Source: Pseudomonadota bacterium
GTDB taxonomy: Bacteria > Bdellovibrionota > UBA1018 > CAIMNF01
Assembly: GCA_027486675.1 (NCBI GenBank)
Contig: JAIXOQ010000003.1
Coordinates: 39,852 to 103,851, forward strand
Length of the DNA: 64,000 nucleotides
Direction: 5' to 3'
Shown here one piece after another: positions 34,256-41,774 of the stretch (position 1 is its first letter; every line of letters starts with the position of its first letter). The position numbers and the translations under genes are program-made. The notes under the pieces were generated by a model. That model searched no databases, had not been told where the DNA came from, and saw only the letters and a list, made by a program, of their open reading frames with translations.

Positions 34256-34484
34256 AAAAGGATACGAGGCATCAGTCACTGCAGACTGGAGCGCGGTCAA
34301 GAAGGGCATCAAGAAGGTACGGTCAGAAGCCACCACCCCTAAGAAGGTACCTACGTCAGTTGCTCTTGATCCTAAATTTGTAAGTGACCTAAAGAAGGAA
34401 GCGCAGCAGAGGGGAATTCCCTACCAGGTCCTGATGAGGATGTTCATCATCGAAGGTTTCCAAAGGATGAAAAAGGCTGGTTAA
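34233..34484 (+). CDS. BrnA/CopG-like antitoxin next to a dead toxin
   Basis: The 83-residue protein has a Lys-rich N-terminus and a ribbon-helix-helix C-terminal half (TSVALDPKFVSDLKKEAQQRGIPYQVLMRMFIIEGF). It is intact and preceded by GAAAGGAAG. Since its cognate toxin is destroyed, it may persist as a stand-alone repressor or as an antidote to related toxins. The overlap with the toxin remnant (23 bases) shows the ancestral operon order. Confidence 0.75.
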   Translation: MARFVKSEKGYEASVTADWSAVKKGIKKVRSEATTPKKVPTSVALDPKFVSDLKKEAQQRGIPYQVLMRMFIIEGFQRMKKAG

Positions 34485-34491
34485 GCAGTTA

Positions 34492-34807
34492 TTAAGTCAT
34501 CAAACTCAACAGAGCTTTAAACCCCACACCAGAAAAAAGAACATCCTTCGAGCGGGATGATTCTCCACGCAAAAAACGGATGCGCGCGGCGGGGATCCCA
34601 GTTTGTTTCTTTAAAAATCTCAGAAGTTCCTGATTGGCTTCACCATCTACTGGAGGTGCAGCGATACGAATCTTGATTCGCGCCGCGGGACCGTCTCCGT
34701 GCGTGAACACCAACAATTTCAGTACGGGACGCGCTGGGCTGAATATAGAAGCGGACCACGGTGTCGCCATCCTGGGTCTCTGTCATCCACGGTCTAACTT
34801 CTGTCAT
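34492..34807 (-). pseudogene. DUF167 (YggU family) gene with a frameshift
   Basis: The N-terminal part (from ATG 34807 or 34786: DTVVRFYIQPSASRTEIVGVH) and the C-terminal part (GDGPAARIKIRIAAPPVDGEANQELLRFLKK, then GESSRSKDV) of a small DUF167 protein lie in two different minus-strand frames that meet near 34700. One base too many there breaks the gene. DUF167 proteins are small, widespread and of unknown role. A single-base sequencing error cannot be excluded. Confidence 0.7.
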
Positions 34808-34884
34808 GTCACCATTGTACCGCGCCTGGGCTTCCCAATTCCCTTGCGGCATACATTACCTGATTGCCGCTTAAGCCACTTACA

Positions 34885-34930
34885 CCGGGAATCCCGGGCA
34901 TTGACGAAATACCGGGATTCCCGGTATCAT
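34885..34930 (+). promoter_or_regulatory. Double-operator promoter of the ATPase/STAS-like pair
   Basis: Two perfect palindromes with the same half-sites, CCGGGAATCCCGG (34885-34897) and ATACCGGGATTCCCGGTAT (34909-34927), flank TTGACG (34901-34906). A TATCAT -10 box (34925-34930) lies 18 bases downstream, overlapping the second operator. The transcript would start at about 34937, i.e. at the start codon, so the message may be leaderless. Confidence 0.65.
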
Positions 34931-34936
34931 ATGGTT

Positions 34937-35899
34937 ATGAGGATCCATTTCCCAAATAGTGCCTTCCTGGGAAATTTTGAGGCCTTTATCCGCCAGTTTG
35001 ACACCGAAAGCCCGGAAGAATTGGTGATCACAGCCAACAAAAACTGGATCTCGGTTCACCCTGTTGTTCTCACCATGGTTGCGGCGCTGGGTCAGTCCGC
35101 CCATTTCAAGCGGATCAGGTGTGAACCCTTCGAAGCGAAGTCGCGGCACTACTTTGAGCGCATGGGGCTATTCAAGTTTCTAACCATTGAGTCCGGCATC
35201 ACCATGACAGAGCACGACTCCACAGGAAGATTCATTCCAATCACGCAAATCAAAGATTCAGAATCACTGTCAAAATTCATCACCGAGATGATTCCTCTTC
35301 TGCACTTAGCGCCAGCTCACGCAGAACCCATTCGTTACGTTCTGAGCGAGCTTGTAAGAAATGTAATCGAGCACTCGATGTCGGAGAGCGGGGCTTTCGT
35401 CGCCGCCCAGTATTACAAGAAGAGCAACGCGATTCGAATTGGAATCACAGATACGGGTGTAGGGATTAGAAATTCGATTACCCACTCCCACTATGCGCCA
35501 GATGATCTTGCCGCCCTCAAGTTGGCCCTGACTCCTGGCATTACTGGAACCACAACCAGAGAAGGTGGGACAGAATTCAACGCAGGAGCTGGCCTGTTCT
35601 TCACTAAGTCTATTGCAACAGTGAATAGAGACTTTTTTGCGATCTATAGTGGCACAGCGCTCTACAAACTTCTAAAGTCCAAAGCTACCAAACGTATTTC
35701 ACTCCATGCAGACCCTTTTGAGGATCGGCATTCTAAGCTTTCAGACCTTCCTTATTGGCAGGGTACTGCGGTAGGAATCGATTTATTGCTAGATGAGAAC
35801 GCCGCATTTTCTGAACTTTTGGAGCGCATCCGCGAGACCTACAGGGATGCTGTCCGAGCAAGACGACTGAATAAACACAGGAGACCGAAGTTCTCATGA
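34937..35899 (+). CDS. GHKL-type ATPase protein
   Basis: The 320-residue soluble protein has a C-terminal histidine-kinase-like ATPase fold: N box LSELVRNVIEHS, G1 box ITDTGVGI and G2 box NAGAGLFFTKSIA. There is no dimerisation/His box, so it is not a classical kinase; anti-sigma kinases of the SpoIIAB type and Hsp90-like ATPases share this fold. The N-terminal 110 residues resemble a STAS-like alpha/beta unit. The next gene, coupled by ATGA, encodes a STAS-like protein, so the two may form a partner-switching pair. ATGs at 34931 and 34937 both lack a ribosome site. Upstream is a strong double operator. Confidence 0.8.
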   Translation: MRIHFPNSAFLGNFEAFIRQFDTESPEELVITANKNWISVHPVVLTMVAALGQSAHFKRIRCEPFEAKSRHYFERMGLFKFLTIESGITMTEHDSTGRFIPITQIKDSESLSKFITEMIPLLHLAPAHAEPIRYVLSELVRNVIEHSMSESGAFVAAQYYKKSNAIRIGITDTGVGIRNSITHSHYAPDDLAALKLALTPGITGTTTREGGTEFNAGAGLFFTKSIATVNRDFFAIYSGTALYKLLKSKATKRISLHADPFEDRHSKLSDLPYWQGTAVGIDLLLDENAAFSELLERIRETYRDAVRARRLNKHRRPKFS

Positions 35900-36186
35900 C
35901 TACAATCAATATCTTTAAAGAAGCGGGTGAATTCGCAGAGAACAAAGACGTTGCGCGAAAGATTCGCACCGAAGTCCTGATACCTGCGCTACAGGATGGA
36001 GGAGAAATCATTTTCGATTTCAGCCATGTCACCGGGACGACACAATCGTTTATTCATGCCTTGATCAGCGATCTCTTTAGGAAATTCGGAAGCCAGGTGC
36101 TTGAGCGACTCGATTTCAAGAACTGCAGTGATACCACCCGAAAAATTATCTCTATTGTTTGTGACTACATGCAGGAATCAGAATGA
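35896..36186 (+). CDS. STAS-like domain protein (DUF4325)
   Basis: The 96-residue protein is a single small alpha/beta domain (INIFKEAGEF, VLIPALQDGGEIIFDFSHVTGTTQSFIHALISDLF) that fits DUF4325, a STAS-like family often encoded beside GHKL ATPases. STAS domains act as anti-anti-sigma factors by phosphorylation of a Ser; a Ser/Thr is present in GTTQSF. The start overlaps the ATPase stop (ATGA). It likely binds the ATPase. Confidence 0.75.
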   Translation: MTTINIFKEAGEFAENKDVARKIRTEVLIPALQDGGEIIFDFSHVTGTTQSFIHALISDLFRKFGSQVLERLDFKNCSDTTRKIISIVCDYMQESE

Positions 36187-36243
36187 TCCGTCCAGTTCGA
36201 AACCCAAGATCTGTTCCTTCTTTATGTATTTTTCTGCAAAAGG

Positions 36244-36873
36244 CTAGCGTCGAGGTGAGTTCTTGATCGGGAACTCCGGCGGCATGCAGGGTGCGTCGGC
36301 TGCACTCATTGCGGTGTAACATTGGTTGTGCTCGTTTTTGATCACGGAAAGCTGTAAGGAGCGCCCATTTCCGTAGAATGGCCCCCTCTCTCTAAACATG
36401 TAGCTTCGAGCCCCTTTTTCGCGCACCTCTTCAATGAATCCGTGCGCCCCGATGTAAATGCTCTTTCCTCTTTTGAGAATCTGATCAATCGTTTTTAGTC
36501 GTTCAAAGCAAAACTTTCGACTGGTAACTGGCTCCTGAATCAAGGTGACTACGGTGTTCGCTTCATCCAAGACATGCATCATGAATCCGAAGTTGCCCTC
36601 AGGATCTCCGGCGTTTTCGTGATCCTTGATGTCTTCGCATTCAAGGAAGATACGGTCCGGCGTGACCTCAAGCTCGGTCCTATAGCGGTCCATGTCAATC
36701 ACACGGTAGGAAGAACTGACGCATCCCGGCAGAAATGTCACGGCAAGAATAACAATCGCGATTCCTTTTTTGCGCAGATTTCGCCACAGAATAATTCCAT
36801 CATAGGCAAGAGGTAGCGGCAATTTGCATTTCCAGGAAACTGCCCGAGAAGACGGCTGTGCTAAATGCACCAT
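36244..36873 (-). CDS. Lipoprotein, unknown family
   Basis: The frame encodes a hydrophobic segment with lipobox FLPGC, followed by about 155 residues of mature domain with several Cys and no recognised motif. The start is a problem: the only ATG in frame lies 36 codons before the signal peptide, and the natural position has only CTG or ATT codons, so a non-standard start or a damaged 5' end is possible. If functional it is a lipid-anchored envelope protein. Confidence 0.5.
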   Translation of the reverse strand: MVHLAQPSSRAVSWKCKLPLPLAYDGIILWRNLRKKGIAIVILAVTFLPGCVSSSYRVIDMDRYRTELEVTPDRIFLECEDIKDHENAGDPEGNFGFMMHVLDEANTVVTLIQEPVTSRKFCFERLKTIDQILKRGKSIYIGAHGFIEEVREKGARSYMFRERGPFYGNGRSLQLSVIKNEHNQCYTAMSAADAPCMPPEFPIKNSPRR

Positions 36874-36982
36874 CAGTCAGATAAGGCGACTACTAGAACA
36901 CCGTGTAACGGCGCAAACCATTTGAATCATTCATGATTTTAGCATCTTGCCATTTTGATGACAAAAGGCACACAATGTACTT

Positions 36983-37257
36983 GTGAGGTTTAAGTGGGAT
37001 AAAGCAAAAATAAGAAACTTAAAGACGATGGGCGTCCTAGTTTTGACTCATTTGTTGCTGCTTACGAAGCAGATGACATTTATTTTGAGGGTGAGAACAA
37101 GAATTACCCGGGCCAAGGGATTTTTGTTTTTATTTTAAATGACTATGCCCATCTCGTTGCCTATGAGGATCGAGGGGACCATTACTTTCTCCGAACCTTG
37201 TATCCATCTAGAAAATGGCAAGCAGTCTATGAAAGAGAGTCTTATGAAGAAGAATAA
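36983..37257 (+). pseudogene. Frameshifted type II toxin gene (BrnT-like)
   Basis: From GTG 36983 the frame reads VRFKWDKAKIRNLK, then after a lost base near 37022 a second frame reads DDGRPSFDSFVAAYEADD, NYPGQGIFVFILNDYAHLVAYED and FLRTLYPSRKWQAVYE to the TAA at 37255. This is the pattern of the small RelE-like toxins that pair with CopG-type antitoxins. The frame break makes the toxin inactive unless frameshifting occurs. The antitoxin gene begins within its last 31 bases. Confidence 0.65.
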
Positions 37258-37552
37258 ATTGAAGCTAGCAGGTTACGATCCGAAAAAAGCTCGCCTTTCT
37301 AAAGAGGAAAGCGATTTTGAAAACGAAATGAACGTTTCTGACTATATCGAGCGCAGCCCGAAATCGGAACGAATGAACATTCGACTGTCGAATGCAGATC
37401 TCGTCATGCTTCGAAAACTAGCCGCTAAATTGGGTATGCCTTACCAAACTCTGATTGGTTCAGTGATTCATCGCTTTGTAACGAATCAGTTGGTGGATGT
37501 AGAAGAAGCGAAAAAGGTTTTCAGTCCAGTGCCGGAAAAGAAAAGAGCTTAA
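37226..37552 (+). CDS. CopG-type antitoxin next to a frameshifted toxin
   Basis: From the ATG at 37226 the 108-residue protein has a DNA-binding ribbon-helix-helix C-terminal part, RMNIRLSNADLVMLRKLAAKLGMPYQTLIGSVIHRFVTN, which closely follows the usual antitoxin of this toxin family, and an acidic linker that would wrap around the toxin. An alternative ATG lies at 37244. It is intact although the toxin is not. Confidence 0.8.
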   Translation, partial: SMKESLMKKNKLKLAGYDPKKARLSKEESDFENEMNVSDYIERSPKSERMNIRLSNADLVMLRKLAAKLGMPYQTLIGSVIHRFVTNQLVDVEEAKKVFSPVPEKKRA

Positions 37553-37590
37553 GGACATTCAGTCCTGACGATTTTCTCCCTTCTCACCCT

Positions 37591-37758
37591 CTCGAGTCCG
37601 CTCTCGTTTCACGAGAGCTCCGCCATTTACTTCCTTTTATTTTAACCACTCAGATGCGACTAGACGCGCTCGCCAGGAAGGCGAGCGCAAGCCTCATGGA
37701 TGAGGGCTCGGAGCATCGTGAGTGGTTAAAATAAAAAGAAGTAAATGGCGGACTCGAG
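37591..37758. repeat. Very large inverted repeat joined to the 3' end of tRNA-Arg
   Basis: Bases 37619-37652 reappear inverted at 37719-37752 (34 bases, one mismatch), and CTCGAGTCCG (37591-37600) reappears inverted at 37749-37758. The right arm includes the 3' end of tRNA-Arg with its CCA; the left side therefore contains an inverted partial copy of the tRNA end and of the sequence downstream of it, interrupted by a small CTCTCG/CGAGAG hairpin. The loop holds another 9-bp stem, GCGCTCGCC/GGCGAGCGC. Confidence 0.85.
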
Positions 37759-37823
37759 AGGGTTCGAACCTCTGACCTCTTGATCCGTAGTCAAGTGCTC
37801 TAATCCAACTGAGCTACGAGTCC
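37746..37823 (-). tRNA. tRNA-Arg(ACG)
   Basis: The minus strand folds as a tRNA: acceptor GGACTCG/CGAGTCC with discriminator G and encoded CCA, D arm with TAGCTCAG..GG, anticodon stem CTTGA/TCAAG with loop CTACGGA (anticodon ACG, decoding CGU/CGC/CGA after deamination), and T arm with GGTTCGAACC. It is the only tRNA seen. The downstream sequence forms the large inverted repeat. Confidence 0.95.
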
Positions 37824-37915
37824 GCAATAATTAAGAAGCTACTAAGCTAGCCGATCGTTCCAGACCATTCAAGTCTACTTGCGATTCGTCCCTCTTGCAT
37901 GATCCAATTTCATTG

Positions 37916-38605
37916 ATGGACCCCAGTCGCAGCCCCGCCCGCTCAAACCTTGCAGCATTGTTTTTGACGGTGCTTTTGCAGGGTTGTGCTCCAGGGAGTG
38001 CGCTCGATGACGCAGCCTCCAATGTCTGCTCATGTGTCGTAAACCAGCCTTATACAGGCACTACTTTGGCAATAGGCTCTACAATCGCCACACTCAGTGC
38101 TCCCATGTCGCTTGCGCAAAGCTTTGTGCCTTCAGAGGCAATCACAGTCCGAGGTGTTCAGATCAAGACCGAACGGGTGTCGAGCGGTTCCTCCACCACC
38201 ATCCCAATCAGCGTCAGCATTTATGCCACCGATTCAGGAACAGACTCGCCATCAACGACCGTCATCGCGAATGCAGTTTCATTCAGCACCGTAAATGCCT
38301 TCACAGAGCAGTACCTCAGCTTCTGCTGGGATGCTACCTGCACCGCAAGCGTGACCTTAAGTGGATTGACGAAGTACTGGATCGTGATCACACGAGGCAG
38401 CAACCAAAACGACATTTCCAATACAAACTATGTGACCTTCGCAGCCAATACTTCTGCAGGGAATACAGCCACCGCTTTAAAAGCAAAGATCATCAACGCC
38501 AGCCCTCAAGTTTGGTCCAGCGTGGTGGGTCTGACAGATATCAGTTCTTGGGCGCTCGCCTTTCGGCTAGGCTGTGACACTACGTATGCGGGTTGCACTC
38601 TTTAA
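37916..38605 (+). CDS. Lipoprotein, unknown, Ser/Thr-rich beta protein
   Basis: From the ATG at 37916 the 229-residue product has a lipoprotein signal (LFLTVLLQGCAPG) and a mature beta-rich domain with repeated Ser/Thr-Thr strands and paired cysteines (SVCSCV, FCWDATC, LGCDTTYAGC). It resembles surface-exposed lipoproteins that hold jelly-roll-like domains, but no family is certain. The following lipoprotein gene overlaps its 3' end by 20 bases. Confidence 0.7.
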   Translation: MDPSRSPARSNLAALFLTVLLQGCAPGSALDDAASNVCSCVVNQPYTGTTLAIGSTIATLSAPMSLAQSFVPSEAITVRGVQIKTERVSSGSSTTIPISVSIYATDSGTDSPSTTVIANAVSFSTVNAFTEQYLSFCWDATCTASVTLSGLTKYWIVITRGSNQNDISNTNYVTFAANTSAGNTATALKAKIINASPQVWSSVVGLTDISSWALAFRLGCDTTYAGCTL

Positions 38606-39008
38606 AAACCTCAATCTGACGTTCTTGGCGGTCTGCCTTGCAGCACTTTTTGGCTGTGATCCAAACGACAACTCGACTCAATCGAGTGCAAATTGCATAG
38701 GAAGTGTCATCATCACAGTCTACGACGGAGCATTAGAGCGCCGCTGCGGATGCCAAGAGGGAAATGGTGTTTTTCCGGCGGGAAGTCCATTTACTTGCTC
38801 TGTCGCAGTGGGCACTCAACTCTTAGTGCAGTTCATCTCAGTGCAACAAAGCCATCAGATCCAAGTCGGATCCTTATTCACGACACCGATTGTGACACCC
38901 GGTGGACCCTCCGTGCAAACTTACTCGGTTGGGTTAACCGTTGTTGGCAGCCTTCCGATTACGGACGTTTTTCTTCCGAGTATGTCCGGCACTCTTCTTA
39001 TTTTTTGA
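38586..39008 (+). CDS. Small lipoprotein, unknown
   Basis: A 140-residue product with a lipoprotein signal (FLAVCLAALFGCDPND) and a beta-rich mature part with four Cys (NCIGS, RRCGCQ, FTCSV). The ATG at 38586 lies inside the end of the preceding lipoprotein gene, so the two are an operon. Its 3' end overlaps the end of the TfoX-like gene on the other strand by 75 bases. Confidence 0.65.
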   Translation: MRVALFKNLNLTFLAVCLAALFGCDPNDNSTQSSANCIGSVIITVYDGALERRCGCQEGNGVFPAGSPFTCSVAVGTQLLVQFISVQQSHQIQVGSLFTTPIVTPGGPSVQTYSVGLTVVGSLPITDVFLPSMSGTLLIF

Positions 39009-39398
39009 GGGCTCAACGCCAAACCGCTCGTCACCCTTTTTGATTTTTTGGATGATTTGAGTCGCAGTGGCTTCAAAGTCTTCTGCAGACATCGGAAGGT
39101 AGACCCACTTTTTAAGCACCGCATGCTGAGTCAAACTGGGCCATTCCTTCATTAAGGATTCTTGGTGTTTATAGTCCGTAGGGAACAGAAACCCGTGCCA
39201 AAGCGGGCCGTCGGCCGTTTTGTCCTTGTAGGTCCGCGTGACTGAGTCTTCGCATAGGAAACACACGTTTTTCCCCCTCAAATAGATCGCTAACCCCCCA
39301 AAGCTTCGGCGGACGGCAAAACTTTCTAAGCCCATGAGGGGCTCTAAGAAGAAGCTTAGGCTGTATTCTTCCGCCCAATCCTTTACTTTATTACTCAT
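38934..39398 (-). CDS. TfoX N-terminal-domain-like protein
   Basis: The 154-residue protein has a TfoX/YjbR-like domain: SFGGLAIYLRGKNVCFLCED early on and a segment with PSLTQHAVLKKWVYLP later, followed by a basic tail (KNKKSAGHTRKKN) in the part that overlaps the opposite lipoprotein gene. The role of such stand-alone TfoX-N proteins is unclear. The ATG at 39398 is separated by a single base from the proS start on the other strand. Confidence 0.65.
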   Translation of the reverse strand: MSNKVKDWAEEYSLSFFLEPLMGLESFAVRRSFGGLAIYLRGKNVCFLCEDSVTRTYKDKTADGPLWHGFLFPTDYKHQESLMKEWPSLTQHAVLKKWVYLPMSAEDFEATATQIIQKIKKGDERFGVEPSKNKKSAGHTRKKNVRNRKAANNG

Positions 39399-39399
39399 T

Positions 39400-41154
39400 A
39401 TGCGAATGTCAGTTCTGATAGGTAAGACGGTCAAGGAAACTCCCAAAGACGCGGAGCTCCCTAGTCACAAGTTCCTCTTGCGCGGGGGTTTTGTTCGGCA
39501 ATACACGGCAGGCGTCTATGGACTCCTTCCACTTGCGCGTCGGTCGATCGCTAAAATCGAGCGTATCATCCGTGAAGAGATGGACGCTGTTGAAGGTCAA
39601 GAGGTCACCCTCCCCTGCCTATCTACGGCCGAACTCTGGAACGAAAGTGGCCGCTACCAGGCCATCGGCAAAGACATGTTCCGACTGAAGGATCGTCATG
39701 ATCGCCCGATGGTCTTGAATATGACCCACGAAGAGCCCGTGGTTTATATGGCGAGAAGCGAACTGACTTCGCACAAACAGCTCCCATTCATGCTTTACCA
39801 GATTCAATCCAAATTCCGGGACGAACCTCGCCCACGTGGGGGCTTAGTCCGCTTGCGTGAATTTTCCATGAAGGATGCCTATAGCTTTCATGCGACTGAA
39901 GAGGATCTAAAAATCTATTACGACCGCATGCACCATGCCTACGAGCGCGTCTTTCGTCGGGCAGGGATGAAAAACTTTGTCAGCGTGGAAAGCGACAATG
40001 GGATGTTCGGTGGGCGATATTCGCATGAGTTTCAGTTGCTGGTCCCAACCGGCGAAGACACTTTGATCACCTGCACGAAGTGCGACTACAAGGCGAACCT
40101 AGAGATCGCGACAACACCATTTCGGAAGACGGAAAAACATGAAGCCGCATTAACCAAGATCCCGACACCGGGAGCTCGGACCATCGAAGAAGTCGCAAAA
40201 CATCTTGGGGTTCAAGCCTCCGAAACTGCGAAAGCAGTCATGTTTCAAGACAAAGACTCATCCTTGGTCGTGGCGTTTATCCGTGGGGACCTTGAAGTCG
40301 TTGTCCCAAAACTTCAGACCTTGGTACAGAGGGCACTCGTACCGGCGCGGGAAGAAGTGATCTTAGGTGCAAATGCATTTCCTGGCAGCACCGGGCCCTT
40401 AGGACTTGATCTTGCGCGCTGCACTGTTGTGATCGATCGATCTTTAATGGGAACCAAAAATTTGGTCTGCGGAGCCAATGAGGCAGACGCGCACTACTCC
40501 GGGTTTTCCCTAGAGCGGGACTTCTTAGGCAAGATCTCTGCAAGGGAAAAAACTGCGGTCCTCACTGGGGATTGCGCACAAGCAAGAGCGGGCGATCCAT
40601 GCCCTACCTGTGGCGGAGACTTAGCAGAAACGCGTGGAATTGAAGTCGGAAATATCTTTCACTTAGGCACAAAATACTCTGGCTCCATGAATTGTTCGTA
40701 CTTAGATAAAGATGGAAAGAAACAAACTCCAATCATGGGCTGTTATGGGATCGGCGTGACCCGAATGCTTGCTGCTGTCATTGAAGAGCACCACGACAAA
40801 TACGGCGTGCGTTTCCCCATCTCTATCGCTCCGTATCAGGTGCATCTGTGTTCCATCAATCTGAAGGAACCAGAAGTTCGCACCGAATCTGAAAATCTCT
40901 ATCGCGCTCTCCAGGCAAAGGGCATCGAAGTGCTTTGGGACGATCGGGATGAAAAGGCGGGATCACAGTTTGCCGATGCCGACCTCATAGGCATTCCGTT
41001 TCGTGTCGTTGTATCACCGAAAACCTTGGCATTAAAATCCTGTGAATATGCCTTACGTTCAAAGGCCCAGCCTGCAGAGATGGCCCCACTCGACGGCATT
41101 CTGACGCGTTTACAAATGGACATTCAAACCGCGCTTCAGGAGATCAATGCATGA
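39400..41154 (+). CDS. proS: Prolyl-tRNA synthetase
   Basis: The 584-residue protein is a bacterial-type ProRS: motif 1 region GLLPLARRSIAKIERIIREEM, motif 2 with THEEPV and PRGGLVRLREFSMKDAYSFH, an inserted YbaK-like editing domain (about residues 230-400) that hydrolyses mis-charged Ala-tRNA-Pro, motif 3 GCYGIGVTRMLAAVIEE, and a C-terminal anticodon-binding domain (IAPYQVHLC...). The ATG at 39400 gives MRMSVLIGKTVKETP, the usual N-terminus. All motifs are intact. The CPBP protease gene overlaps its end by 4 bases. Confidence 0.97.
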   Translation: MRMSVLIGKTVKETPKDAELPSHKFLLRGGFVRQYTAGVYGLLPLARRSIAKIERIIREEMDAVEGQEVTLPCLSTAELWNESGRYQAIGKDMFRLKDRHDRPMVLNMTHEEPVVYMARSELTSHKQLPFMLYQIQSKFRDEPRPRGGLVRLREFSMKDAYSFHATEEDLKIYYDRMHHAYERVFRRAGMKNFVSVESDNGMFGGRYSHEFQLLVPTGEDTLITCTKCDYKANLEIATTPFRKTEKHEAALTKIPTPGARTIEEVAKHLGVQASETAKAVMFQDKDSSLVVAFIRGDLEVVVPKLQTLVQRALVPAREEVILGANAFPGSTGPLGLDLARCTVVIDRSLMGTKNLVCGANEADAHYSGFSLERDFLGKISAREKTAVLTGDCAQARAGDPCPTCGGDLAETRGIEVGNIFHLGTKYSGSMNCSYLDKDGKKQTPIMGCYGIGVTRMLAAVIEEHHDKYGVRFPISIAPYQVHLCSINLKEPEVRTESENLYRALQAKGIEVLWDDRDEKAGSQFADADLIGIPFRVVVSPKTLALKSCEYALRSKAQPAEMAPLDGILTRLQMDIQTALQEINA

Positions 41155-41774
41155 AAAAGGGGGTCTCATTTATCGGACTACTCGCCTACCTTGGTCTTAG
41201 GATTTTAGCTCCACACACCATCGATGATCTCTTCGTAGATGCGGGACTAGTTTTTGATTTATTTTTTGTCGCCTTCGCAATCGCTCTCTATCGCGATCGG
41301 TTCTATGTTCGCCCACTCGCTCGTCAGGTTTTTTCGATCTCCCTCGTCGCTTTCTTAGGCGGATGCGGAGTTGCAGTGCTGGCAAAGTCCATTGGCTTGG
41401 CCCTCCCTTTTGATCTCACCGATACACGCACCATACTGCTGATGCTTTTAGGTGGCCCGATCTTAGAGGAGCTGGTCTTCCGATTTAGTCTTTGGGAGCT
41501 CATCCCGGAAGTGAAAGGCTTTGGGGTTCTTTGGCGAGACCGACTGAGCCTCATCCTGACTACATTGTTCTTTGGTGCTGCACATTTTGCCGCATATCAA
41601 TATGTCCCTGAAAATCTTCAGTCCTTTGTCCTGTTTCAGACGGCATATACCTTGGGCCTAGGTTTCGCCTGTGGCTGGTTCAGGATTTCAACTCGCGCAA
41701 TAGGAACCTCGATTGCGATCCATGTGCTTTTTAACCTGGGGTTCTTTGCGATTGCGCGGGGATTATCGATTTGA
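41151..41774 (+). CDS. CPBP family intramembrane metalloprotease
   Basis: The 207-residue polytopic protein carries the CPBP (CAAX protease/bacteriocin-processing) motifs: GGPILEELVFRFSLWE (EExxxR), FFGAAHFAAYQ (second motif His) and IAIHVLFNLGFF (HxxxN). Five to six membrane segments are visible. It cleaves membrane peptides of unknown identity. ATGA overlap with proS couples the two genes. It overlaps the MATE gene stop by a few bases at the 3' end. Confidence 0.85.
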   Translation: MKKGVSFIGLLAYLGLRILAPHTIDDLFVDAGLVFDLFFVAFAIALYRDRFYVRPLARQVFSISLVAFLGGCGVAVLAKSIGLALPFDLTDTRTILLMLLGGPILEELVFRFSLWELIPEVKGFGVLWRDRLSLILTTLFFGAAHFAAYQYVPENLQSFVLFQTAYTLGLGFACGWFRISTRAIGTSIAIHVLFNLGFFAIARGLSI

